Below, one piece after another: positions 10,411 to 19,875 of a stretch of 64,000 nucleotides of DNA; positions within the stretch are counted from its first letter, which is position 1, and each line of letters starts with the position of its first letter. Below the pieces are notes generated by a model. The model worked only from the letters and a program-made list of their open reading frames with translations. It searched no databases and was not told the origin of the DNA. The position numbers were made by a program, and so were the translations under genes. The DNA is from Morchella semilibera (taxonomy: Eukaryota; Ascomycota; Pezizomycetes; Pezizales; Morchellaceae): NCBI GenBank assembly GCA_009192285.1, contig CM018603.1:5763613-5827612 (forward strand). Direction: 5' to 3'.

Positions 10411-12578
10411 TCATTCAGCGGCACCAGCGGCGCCCTCCTCCTCGTCGTCCTCCGCCGCGACGAAGCCCCCCTGCCGCTGTATCATCCGCGTGCGCATGCG
10501 GTGGAACTCGGTCGCCACCTCCTGTCGATGGATCGTGGGGTCCAGCTCATCCGGCGGCTCCACAACCGCATTCGCGTCCGGCTCCCGCTCCTTGACAAGG
10601 TCCAACACCGTGGGCTTCCCTTCCTCGCCCTCGTCCACTGCCGGGTTGATGGTCGGCGTTACGTTCTGGAATATAGACCCCGGAGCGGCAGTGCCGGCGG
10701 CGGCGGCCTTCGCGGCCATGAACCGCGACGGCTTCCGCGCCTTCGGAGGTTCGGCGGTGGCAGCGGGCGTACCGGGCATAGTGAGACCTGGCGGGCGCTC
10801 CAGCACCGACGAGGCCACCACGGACTCAGGGACGATGCGCTCCTCCGGTGCTGGTACTGGTACTGGTGGGGCGGCGGCATTCTTCTCGGCCTTGAAGATG
10901 CTCGTCTTCTGCGTCTTTGGCGTCTGCGTCTCGCCGGCGAGCTTGATCCCTGCCTTCCGCATCTCCTCCTTCCTGAGCTCCTCCTTTCGCATCTCGTCCA
11001 TTGCCAGTAGGTCCAGGAGCAGCGGGATGGCGTCCTCCTTGTTTGCGGCGGAGGGGGGCGTCGGGAATGGTGGAAGTCCGCTGTTGTTGTTGGGTTGCGG
11101 CCGGGACGGGCTGGTGGGGGTGTGGGTGTGGGCGCGATGTCGAGCTCTTTGGCGAAACGGACGCCTTTCTTGCCCCCGGACTTTGGCCCCTTCTCCTCCT
11201 CCTCCTCCGGGGCCACCTCCGGAATAGTAGTAGTCCCACTCCGGGCCGCCTCCGCCCGCGCCGCTATCCGCCGCTGCAGCTCCTCCATCTCCTTCTGCAG
11301 CTCCGGCGTGATGACCTTATACGTTGCCCTGCCATAGCCGTCCTCCTCCTCGTCGTCCTCCTCGTCGTCCTCATCATCATAGTCGCTGTCGTCCTCATAC
11401 CCGTAGTAGTCCCCCTCCTCGTCCAGGTTGATCTCGGCCACGACCGCGCCAATCTCCTGCATGTTGTACTTGAGCATGTCGCGGCGCAGCGCAGCGTCCT
11501 CCTCGGACTCGCCGGGCACGGCCTGCACCCAGTTCTCTGCGTCGGTCTCGGGGGCGTCGTCGACGACACGGACGCGGCCGCCGCCGCCGTCCTCGGGAGC
11601 GGAGGAGATGATTGTCAGGTCTGGGGGCTCGCAGGGGTAGAGGTCGGCGTTGGTGACGCCTTCCTTTTCGGGGGCGGGAGTGGTGACTTCGCGGAGGGGG
11701 GAGGGTTTCTTGGGTTTGTTTCCTTGTGCGGTGGGTGTCGGCGCCGGGGGTGCGGCAATGTCGACGATCCTCTCGAGGCCCTCCGTATCCACCGGCTTGA
11801 CGGGCGCCGCGGGGTCATTCCCATTTACAGTTGCAGCTGCCGCGCCGTCAGTCCTCACGAAAAGGGGGGTAATGATCAAGACGACAACAACAACATACCG
11901 ATGACATTATCGTCGTCGTCGAGCTCCTCGCGGATGTCCATGATTGGCAGGCCCTCCTCGGTGACGAGGTCTGGGTCGGCGAGGACGAGGAGCGACGAGA
12001 GCTTTGCCTCGCCCTTTTTCGATCTGCTTTTCGACCTTTGTGATGTTTTCTTGCACGTCTTTTGGGGGTGTTAGTGGTGGTTTATCGGAGGAGGAGGAGG
12101 AGGAGAAGGGAGGGCATACAGTCGATTCTATGGCCGACTCTTGAGAGGACCTGGCCGAGGGTGTGGCGCTTGCCGGTCTTGTCGCCGAGGAAGGACTTTA
12201 TTTCTGTGGGCCGGTCAGTAATCCTGTATATAGAGAGAATAGAGAGAATATATATAGAGAGAATAGAGAATATATATATAGAGAGAGAGAACAAACCATC
12301 CTCATCCACCAGCGTCCCCCCAAGCTCGATCCCCACGGCCAGCTATATGCACACCTCAGCATCCCATCCCATACACACACACGAGCGAGAGCGAGAAGGG
12401 AACCCACCATGTCCTCGCGACTCGCGCCGTCCGGGAGGGCCTGCAGCTCCTCGCGCAGGCCCTCGTACTCGGCGGACAGGATCCGCCAGTGCTTGAGCGC
12501 CCTCTGCAGCTTTGCGAGCGACTCGTCGAGGCGCTGGCGGTGGCGCTCGATTGTGGGGTCTGTCGGCGGCGGCGGCAT
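10411..12578 (-). CDS. BUD27: URI/Bud27 prefoldin-like RNA polymerase assembly factor (two frame breaks)
   Basis: Five exons on the minus strand: 12578-12408, 12342-12297, 12203-12120, 12058-11899 and 11836-10411. The first four build an alpha-class prefoldin fold (coiled coil from residue 8, then L-G-G-T-L-V-D-E, a Q-V-L-S-R-V-G-H-R-I-D-Y-V strand pair and a second helix). The long last exon holds an acidic D/E run, K-G-V-R-F-A-K-E-L-D-I, and the C-terminal DUF3835 region with G-S-I-F-Q-N-V and V-V-E-P-P-D-E-L-D-P. Bud27/URI binds the Rpb5 subunit and helps assemble RNA polymerases I-III in the cytoplasm. Two one-base disruptions are needed to join conserved parts, at 12012-12019 (run CCCTTTTT) and about 11115-11119 (run GGGGG); both are homopolymers. 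The last intron has an upstream GTATGT donor and a GCGGCAG acceptor. It shares a roughly 300-bp divergent promoter with TFB3. Confidence 0.85.
12220..12294 (+). repeat. Microsatellite TATA/GAGA inside URI intron 2
   Basis: Imperfect alternation of TATATA and AGAGAGAATAGAGA within the intron between URI exons 2 and 3. It does not affect coding sequence. Confidence 0.8.
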
Positions 12579-12885
12579 CTTGTGTTGGGTGTATATGAAA
12601 GAGAGGGAGAGGGGAGGGGGAGAATGTGAATGTGTGAATGTGAGTGAATGAGTGAAAAGTATTCCGGTTGTGAGAACTACCAATTATTGGTAACCCTAGC
12701 CCTGTAAGACTCACTCAACGCGACATCCCCGGCCGATCATCAGGCGTCAATCCTCAACTCCACGACTCTCACGATACCCACGATTCCACGATATTTGTTA
12801 AAGAAAGCTCACGGCCTCAGTCAAATATACACCAATATACATATACCCATACGTTCACAGCTCTACACCTCCCCCCACCGCAAAC
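12579..12885. promoter_or_regulatory. Divergent promoter URI | TFB3
   Basis: 307 bp separate the two start codons. The URI side is a purine-rich plus strand (GAGAGGGAGAGGGG, GTGAATGTG); the TFB3 side has ATATACACC/ATATACATATACC near 12825-12845. Both genes serve transcription by RNA polymerase II, so co-regulation is plausible. Confidence 0.5.
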
Positions 12886-14028
12886 ATGGACCCCATGAAA
12901 CGCGATGACGGTGAGTCCCCCTCCAGATCCCCCCCCTCCAGGCCCCCCCAGCTAACCCTCCCCCCCAGACGAAAACTGCCCCGTCTGCAAGTCCTCACGG
13001 TACCTCAACCCCAGCATCAAATTCCTCATGTCCCCCATCTGCTACCACAAAATGTGCGAGTCGTGCGTCGACCGCATCTTCACGCAGGGCCCGGCCCCCT
13101 GCCCCGTCATCGGCTGCGGCAAGACGCTCCGCAAGAACAAGTTCCGCAAGCAGACGTTCGAGGACGTGACGGTGGAGCGCGAGGTCGACGTGCGCAAGCG
13201 CATCGCAAAGACCTTCAACAAGCGGCGCGACGACTTCGACACCCTGCTCGAGTACAACAACTACCTCGAGGAGGTGGAGGAGATGACGTTCAACCTCGTG
13301 AGCGGCGTGGACGTGGCGGCGACGGAGGCGAAGCTGCAGGCGTACGAGGCGGCCAACAAGGAGCTGATCACGGCGAATGCGGCCAGGGCCGCGGCGGAGA
13401 TGCAGGCTGCTGCGGCGGCGGGGAGGCAGGAGGCTGAGGCTGCCAGGCTGGCGAGGGAGTTTGCGGCGAGGGAGGCGGAGGAGGAGCGGAGGGAGGCGGA
13501 GGAGATCAAGAGGAGGACGCTGGACGCGCTGGCCAGCGGAGACCAGGACGCGGTAAAGGTCATTCAGGATGTGCAGTTGAAGCAGTCGGGGGAGAGGAAG
13601 AGGAGGCAGGCGGAGGCGCAGATGAAGCTGAGGCTGCTGAGTGAGGGGCGGAACATACTCAAGAGCTCGCTGCTCGCGGGGAGCAGGAGGAAGGTGGAGG
13701 AGGAGAAGCCGTTTGATCCCTTGGACGGGCTGACGGATAGGAGCGAGTTCTACGTGGTGCAGGACCACTACGAGAATGGGTGTGTATATTCTATTCGGTC
13801 CGTGTGTGTAGGACGATTGACTGACTGTGGACTAGATGGCTGGACAATGCGCGGAAGGATGTGGCCACTCAGGCGGGCGGCTACTTGGTGGGCGAGTACT
13901 GCGGGCGCTCGCTGTTTGAGGCCTTCTCGGGGCTCACATTCTTCATTGACGAGGACGCCGAGAAGAAGGACGACGAGATGAGGGCGCCCACATTAACGGA
14001 CCTGATGGTGGTGGATGCGGTTTCGTAG
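12886..14028 (+). CDS. TFB3: TFIIH/TFIIK assembly subunit Tfb3 (MAT1)
   Basis: Three exons (12886-12910, 12969-13779, 13836-14028) give 342 aa; yeast Tfb3 is 321. Residues about 11-60 form the C3HC4 RING: C-P-V-C, a loop ending in C-Y-H-K-M-C-E-S-C, then C-P-V-I-G-C. The F-R-K-Q-T-F-E-D motif, the R-K-R-I-A-K-T-F-N-K-R-R-D-D-F helix and a long alanine/glutamate coiled coil follow, with a C-terminal hydrophobic A-G-G-Y-L-V-G-E-Y-C segment that binds the kinase-cyclin pair. Tfb3/MAT1 stabilises Kin28-Ccl1 and tethers it to core TFIIH during initiation and repair. The first exon is only 25 nt. Codon third positions are strongly G/C. The frame is intact throughout, unlike its neighbours. KIN28 lies 3 kb downstream on the same strand. 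Confidence 0.95.
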
Positions 14029-14168
14029 AGAGGGCATAGTAGAGAGTAATTTTGTATATTTAATAATAATTATAGTGTGATGATCATGAGTTTAATTGTT
14101 GGCTGTGGTTACATGTAGTTTGGGGTAATGATTGAATGGGGGGTTTTTTATATGGAGAGGGTCAAACA

Positions 14169-15185
14169 TCAAACGACGGCTTTTGAGTAAAAATACATTC
14201 GGGCCCACAAAATACAAATTGACCAGAAGAGAACAAGAAGAACAAGAAGAAGAAGAGAAGAAGAGAAGAAGAGAAGAAGAGGAAGAAGAAGAATATAAAA
14301 AGAAGCCCGCAAACCGAAATTGATTGCGCCCTCTAAAAAAACACACACCCACAACCTAAAAATACACCCCCTCCCCCAATCTACCTCAAACTCAGCTCCC
14401 CCAGCACCTCCCCCGGCGGCGCAGCCCCCTCCAACAACCACCCACCACCCCCTCCCCGCCTCCCCCAACGCCAACGCCGCCCTCCAAACCGCAACCCCCC
14501 CCCTCCCCGCCCCCCTCCGCACCAACCTCTCCGCAAGCTGCAGCCCCGCCTCCCCCCACCGCTCCACACAAACCCTCAAACACTCCTCATCGGCACACAC
14601 GCCCTCCACGGCCAGCAGCGCGCCAGCCACGTCCTCCCTCCCCGCGCGCAGCGCCTCCAGCAGCGCCCACTGCAGCTCCTCCGCCGCCGCCCCCGCCCCC
14701 GCCCCGCGCTCCACAAGCGCAGCAAACAGCGCCAGGTCCTCGGCGCCCACCAGCGCAGCAGGCGAGACAAGGCGCAGCGGCAGGGCCGCGCCATCAGCGC
14801 ACATCCGCGCGTACCGCGCCTCGTACCGGGCCAGCAGCGGGAGCGTGAAGAAGCGGCGGCGGAACACGCTGCTGAGGCCCGCCGCCGCCGCGGAGGACGA
14901 GGACGAGAGGCGCAGGCAGTGCAGCTGCAGGTGCCGCGCGGCGTTGAGCGTGTGTGTCAGGTGCAGGCTGGCGGCGGCGAGCGCGGGGGCGTACCCCGTG
15001 TGGGTGAAGATGCGGTAGAGGATCTCGGGGGGGAGGGACTCGAAGCGGGAGAGGGGGCGGGTTGCTGGTTTGGCGGGCCGGGTGGTGGGTTTGGGTTTTG
15101 TGGTGGTGGCGGGCTGGCGGCGGCGTTGGTTTCGTTTGCCGGGCGTGCGGGAGTGGAGGTTGCGGCCGGGGGTGATGAAGCCCAT
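14169..15185 (-). CDS. Probable F-box-like protein
   Basis: A minus-strand frame starts at MGFITPGRN (15185). An upstream in-frame ATG at 15428 would add only low-complexity Cys/Lys and Ile/Thr repeats, so I prefer the inner start. After a basic, proline-rich N terminus comes F-E-S-L-P-P-E-I-L-Y-R-I-F near residues 47-59, the signature of an F-box that binds Skp1, then a leucine/alanine-rich helical region without clear domain. F-box proteins choose substrates for SCF ubiquitin ligases. The ending is doubtful: near 14440-14470 the frame runs through poly-G and loses helical character, while another frame continues as W-L-L-E-G-A-A-P-P-G-E-V-L-G and stops at 14381. A one-base indel there is likely, making the true C terminus about 14381. 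Confidence 0.55.
   Translation of the reverse strand: MGFITPGRNLHSRTPGKRNQRRRQPATTTKPKPTTRPAKPATRPLSRFESLPPEILYRIFTHTGYAPALAAASLHLTHTLNAARHLQLHCLRLSSSSSAAAAGLSSVFRRRFFTLPLLARYEARYARMCADGAALPLRLVSPAALVGAEDLALFAALVERGAGAGAAAEELQWALLEALRAGREDVAGALLAVEGVCADEECLRVCVERWGEAGLQLAERLVRRGAGRGGVAVWRAALALGEAGRGWWVVVGGGCAAGGGAGGAEFEVDWGRGCIFRLWVCVFLEGAINFGLRASFYILLLPLLLFFSSSLLLLVLLVLFWSICILWARMYFYSKAVV
14210..14300 (+). repeat. GAA/AGAAG purine repeat
   Basis: About 90 bp of GAAGAA/AGAGAAGAAG repeats on the plus strand in the TFB3 - F-box convergent interval, probably 3' untranslated or spacer. A gene extending through it on the minus strand would read poly-Leu/Ser/Phe, which argues against that stretch being coding. 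Confidence 0.8.
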
Positions 15186-15472
15186 GGTTATTATGGTGAT
15201 GATGGGGTCAATGATTGTATGTAGTTTAGTTGTGGTGTTTGGGTCAATGATTGTTTGTGTGCGGAGCGAGTGTAAGAAGAAAAGAAATAATAAAAACTTT
15301 AATTCCATCATAGCATAAAGAACGGAGGGCCTTGGCAAACACCCACTATTATATTTATATTCACATTTATATTCACATTTATCTTCACATTTATATCCAC
15401 ATTTAGATTCACAAGCACACACGGACAAGTAACAACAGACATCAATTGATCAATTGAAGCTACCACTACATC

Positions 15473-16707
15473 CTAAACAATCACATACGGGTCTCTATCG
15501 GCCCCACTCACCTCGACCGCCACCTCCGAGCTGCCCGCAAAGTCCTTTCCCTCGGGGGTGGTCTTGAGCTTTGCCCACTCCTCCTTCATGACCTCGAGCA
15601 GCTGCGGCTTCATGACGGCGGAGAGGAAGCCGCGCTCGGTGTTTGTGTGGAAGCCTTGACATTGATGGTTAGCACACTCGTTGTTTATATGTGACGTGCG
15701 GGGGGAGCCTACAGGAGATTGTGCTGATGCCGCGCTCGCGGGCACCGAGTGCTTCGTGGTGCGACAGCTCGCCGGTGAAGAAGAGGTCGACGTCCAGACC
15801 CTTGAACAGGGACCCCCCGGAGCCCGCGCAGAGGGCAATCCTACTAATTCTGCAGTCTGTCTGTCAGTGGTCCCTCGCTCCTCCCTAGAAGATTATATAC
15901 GCCGACACTCACAGCTTATCTCCAGAATCGTGAGCATCCGTCGCCGCAAGCATCACTGCCACACCAACACCTTATTAGCACCCACTCGCCTCGCCCACAC
16001 ACTCACCCCCACTCACCTCTCTGCATGCCCAGAAACCCCTTGACCCTCTCCACCAGGTCCCCCAGTCTCGCCGGCTGCTTCAGCACGACCATCCTCCCCA
16101 TGCCAGACCCCTCGAACCCGTCCGGTGGCGCCATGCTCTCCTCCAGCACCCGTCTACTCTCCTCGTGGGCCCTACCGCCGGAGATACCGTCCGCCAGCCA
16201 GTCGTTGACGCCGCCGAGGACGGCGTCGACGGCCGTGTGCGGCGAGTAGACGCTGATGCCCTCCTGCGCGAGGCGGAGGAGGCTCTCCTGCTGCGTGTCG
16301 CGCAGGCTGAGCGACTTGAGCGGCCGGAAGATGATGGGGTGGTAGGTGACGATCATGGAGGTGTTGAGGGAGAGGGCCTCGTCGACGACGGCGCGGGTGA
16401 GGTCGATGGTGAGGAGGACGGTGTGCTTTGGGGGCGGGGGTGCGGGGCGGAGGGGCGCCTCGAGGAGGACTGTGGATTGTTAGGCATCTGTTCGTGGGGG
16501 CTGTGATTGGGCGGTGGCTTACGGCCGGTGTTGTCCCATGACTTGTCGGCCAGGACTTGGGGATATCTGATATAACCCTCACGGAGGATTAGAATGTATG
16601 TAGTGTAATATATATAGCTCAATCAGACTGAGGGGAAGCACATACAGCTTCTGCACCGAGCTGACCACCACCTTCACCAGTGGTGAGCTGCGGACCACTG
16701 CTGCCAT
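15473..16707 (-). CDS. NIF3: NIF3-family metal-binding protein
   Basis: Six exons read on the minus strand from MAAVVRSSPLVKVVV (16707) to the stop at 15473. Family motifs appear in order: W-D-N-T-G (split by an intron), a T-I-D-L-T strand, I-V-T-Y-H-P-I-I-F-R-P-L-K-S (the metal-site His), S-P-H-T-A-V-D-A, I-A-L-C-A-G-S-G-G-S-L-F, D-V-D-L-F-F-T-G-E-L-S-H-H-E and H-T-N-T-E-R-G-F. These His/Glu/Asp residues form the two-metal centre of NIF3/YbgI/DUF34 proteins. The cellular role of the family remains unsettled; the yeast protein was found as an Ngg1-interacting factor. All frames close cleanly across introns (donors GTATGT, GTAAGC, GTGAGT, GTGAGT, GTAGGC). The C terminus is DPYVIV. Confidence 0.9.
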
Positions 16708-16994
16708 TGTGTGTGTATTTGTGTGTGTATTTGTGTGTGTATTTGTGTGTATTTGTGTTTATTTGAGTGTGAGTGTGAGTGTATTTGTGAGTGTGAGTGT
16801 CTATCGATCTGCAACTCGGTCCCGGTGTCAATGATTGATTGCAGATAAGACAAAAGAGCCGCATATCAAAAGCAATTATAGGAGACAGTTACCCTGCCCG
16901 CCCGGGGGGGTGAAGCTCCGGTTTCCCTACGCGTGCAGACAGAAACAAAGAGAGAGACACCGGACACCGGACATCGGACGTCAGACACAACACA
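16708..16994. promoter_or_regulatory. Divergent promoter NIF3 | KIN28 with TGTGTGTATT repeat
   Basis: 287 bp separate the two start codons. 16708-16800 is a tandem TGTGTGTATT/GTGTGAGTG repeat in the presumed NIF3 leader. The KIN28 side has ACCGGACACCGGACATCGGAC (a short near-tandem of CGGACA) at 16960-16980. Confidence 0.5.
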
Positions 16995-18297
16995 ATGACG
17001 GCCACCGACGACCTCCCCCTCCCCTCCTTCCTCCCCCCCGCAGAGGACCGTCTCGCCCAGGACCTCAACGACGACACCCAGCGCAAGTACGAGAAAGGCA
17101 GGCCTCCCTCCTTCCTCCCTTCCTCCCACCTTCCTCTCTAGCTAACACTCAGTAGACCGCAAAGTCGGCGAGGGAACCTATGCCGTCGTGCACTTGGGTC
17201 ACGTCCGCGCCACAGGCCTCCCCGTCGCCATCAAAAAGATCAAAGTCTCCGCCATGCAGGACGGCATCTCCATGGACGCCATCCGCGAGGTCAAGTTCCT
17301 GCAGGAGCTGCGCCACGAAAACGTCATCCGCCTCCTCGACGTCTTCTCGTCAAAGAACCAGAATCTCAACCTGGTGCTCGAGTTCCTCGACGGTGACCTC
17401 GAGTTCATCATCCGCGACAAGGACATCACCTTCAATGGCGCCGATATCAAGAGTTGGATGGCTATGAGCCTGCGGGGCCTGTGGTGGTGCCACAAGAATT
17501 TCGTGCTGCATAGGGTATGTGCCAGTGGGGAAAGAAAATTATATATATATATATATATTGCTGCAGAGTCGATCATTGACCCGTGCCCCCAATCCCCAAC
17601 TCTCCCCCTCACAGGATATCAAACCCAACAATCTCCTCCTCTCCACAAACGGCCAGCTCAAACTCGCCGATTTCGGCCTCGCGCGCAGCTTCTCGGACCC
17701 CTACCGCGTCATGACCAGCAACGTGATCACGCGGTGGTACCGCCCGCCCGAGCTCCTCTTTGGCGCCAAACACTACTCCAGCGCCGTGGACATCTTCTCG
17801 CTCGCGCTCGTCTTTGTGGAGCTCATCATCCGGCTGCCCTACCTCGCCGGCGAGAGCGACGTGCACCAGCTGCAGCTCATCGCGCGCTGCCTCGGCACGC
17901 CCACCGAGCAGAACTGGCCCGGCGTCACCGCCCTCCCCGAGTACGTCGTGCCCAACAAGGACGACATCCAGCCCGAGCGCGACCTCTATCACTACCAGCG
18001 CACATTCCCCACAATCAGCCCCGCGGGCACAGAGGTGCTCTACGGCATGCTGCGCCTCGACCCGCGCAAGCGCCTCAGCGCGAAGGAGGCCCTCGAGGGC
18101 GAGTGGTTCCGCGAGACCCGCCGCCCACGAGGCCGGAGCTGCTGCCGAAGAAGGGCGGCGGCGCGGGCGTCGAGAAGGTGGGTGCCGACCTCAAGAGGAG
18201 GGCTGGGTGGGGCGAGGAAGGGGGCGGGGATGCGACGGAGGCCGAGGGAGGCGTCAGGGGGAGGAAGATTGCGAGGAAATTGGACTTTGGGGGGTAG
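16995..18297 (+). CDS. KIN28: TFIIH kinase Kin28 (CDK7)
   Basis: Exons 16995-17097, 17156-17514 and 17615 to about 18297 encode a roughly 380-aa cyclin-dependent kinase. Seen: V-G-E-G-T-Y-A-V-V (Gly loop), V-A-I-K-K-I-K (catalytic Lys), I-S-M-D-A-I-R-E-V-K-F-L-Q-E-L (the PSTAIRE-position helix), H-R-D-I-K-P-N-N, D-F-G-L-A-R and the T-loop S-N-V-I-T-R-W-Y-R-P-P-E-L-L-F-G, closest to CDK7/Kin28/Mcs6. With cyclin H and Tfb3 it phosphorylates the RNA polymerase II C-terminal domain. Oddities: intron 1 has a GC donor (AAAG|GCAGGC); the usual D-I-W-S-x-G reads D-I-F-S-L-A; and near 18116-18120 a C appears missing after G-E-W-F-R-E-T, since the conserved P-x-P-T-R-P-E-L-L-P-K continues one frame over to LDFGG at 18297. 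Confidence 0.93.
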
Positions 18298-19875
18298 TAG
18301 GTAGCGCGCTTTTTTTTCTCCCCCCTCCCTTCTGTAGTTTTAGTGTAGTTTTATTTTTTTTAATTGACGATTGATATCTGTTTGTTCCGGAAAGTGGTCT
18401 CCGCATGCAATATCAACAGAAAGAATCCAAAATCACCTATCAACTATTATCATTGTTATCATTGTTATTATTGTTATTGTTATCATTATTATCATTATTA
18501 TTACTATTACTATCACTATCATTATCATTATCATTATTATATAGGGTCCCTCTGTGGGGACCATAACCATCTACCTACTGCATGCAGCAAAAAAAACCTT
18601 CTTCACGAATTCTCACTCGCACACCTGATGTAACACGGCACAAGAAAACCCTTGGCATTAGCACTCCTCCTGTACCTACACCACAAGTAAGTACATGCAG
18701 GCACTCAACACACCCGCGAGTGCCCACGGCTTGGGTTAAGAATGCATGCACGGCCTACTTAGTAGTGCCCAACATGACAAGCTCTCCTGAGTACTGGTGG
18801 GCACGATCTCGTCTCGTCTCGTCTTATATCTCCCCGAAAGCCTCGCCAGAGTGTGCGGGCTAGAAGCCGCTGTGACTAAACCCTAACCCTCGTCTGGGAG
18901 TTTGTAATGTTAGATTATGTAGTGGAAAAAGTCGTGCCCATCACTACTCCTGGAGGGGGGGTAAAGATTGAAGGGCTTTCCCAGAGGGGGTGTGGGGTGC
19001 TTAGACTGGGACAAGGTGAGAAGTACATGAGTAAAGAATAAGGCGAGGAGGAGGGCTGCACAAGGTAGTAAAACACACCCCAGAGGCCATAGCATCCAGA
19101 CGCACCCCCATTTCCATTATCCCGTACCCAAAGCTCCCCCGTTCACTTTTGTCTGTCATGTCCAGGCGTTGTCCCCTCGCGCGGGTGCAGCTTAAGCCAT
19201 GTGCCGCCGTTGGTGTGCGTGCGTGGTGGGTGCGACCCGCTTAAAAGAGCGGGGGAGGCGGCTACCGTCATGCGTTGAGAGGCTGTGGGATGGAAATGGG
19301 GTGGTCGTGGGGGAGAGGTTCCCCAGCTGCGCATGGGGGTGGGTTCGATCCCTGCCCCTGCTGGACTAACTTTTTTTTTGTTTCTTTGGGAAGTGTATCT
19401 ACATAGGTATCTTCCTTCGTGGGTTTCTTGGTCCGTGCTTGTAGAAAAGAATTTCGTTGGGGGCTAATAGGACTGACTATCGGGTCATGCAGGACCCACG
19501 TTTGCATTAACTCTACCAGACTCTGGAGTACTGGTTGGTACTGACTGCCTAATCGCTGACTTGAAGGACCGCTCAATTGCTCGTTTGTCTCCCGTCAAGG
19601 GCCAAATAAAAACATAAAGTATGGTAGGTATCGTGATGCTAATACTAATACACTCAAGAAAGCAACCCCGTACCCCCCTCCCCATACACCCATACCCACG
19701 GACACCCCGGGTGATGAAAACACCAAAAATAAATAAATAAAATGAACAAAAAAAGAATAACACTAATAAACAAAAGTCATGAATTGGGTTTGGGGGGGGA
19801 GGGGGGAGGGGAGATTAGGTTGCGTCATGACTCGTCACTCGTCACCTAACACTCCTTCTAAGGAGGGGCATTTAT
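18298..19875. other. Intergenic between convergent KIN28 and SKT5
   Basis: No gene found. Contents: a TAT/ATC microsatellite (18438-18541), one CCCTAACCCT motif (18881-18890), and a T-arm-like hairpin followed by a T-run (about 19335-19382) that fails as a tRNA. Confidence 0.6.
18438..18541 (+). repeat. Imperfect ATTATC/ATTGTT microsatellite
   Basis: About 100 bp built from ATT, ATC and GTT triplets (TTATCATTATTATC and similar) downstream of KIN28. Confidence 0.85.

Noticed and set aside
10490-11227. 245-codon plus-strand frame
   Set aside because: Also antisense to URI; low complexity Ser/Gly/Ala only.
11001-12074. 357-codon open frame on the plus strand
   Set aside because: Antisense shadow of GC-rich URI exons; composition is Leu/Val/Gly runs without domains, whereas the minus strand carries URI motifs.
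15186-15428. N-terminal extension of the F-box-like protein
   Set aside because: It is low complexity made by ATTCACATTTAT-like repeats; the inner ATG at 15185 is more credible.
19335-19382. T-arm-like hairpin with GGGTTCGATCCC followed by a T9 run, suggesting a tRNA or SINE head
   Set aside because: No matching 5' acceptor strand, D-arm or anticodon stem could be folded upstream; a box-B match alone is not enough.
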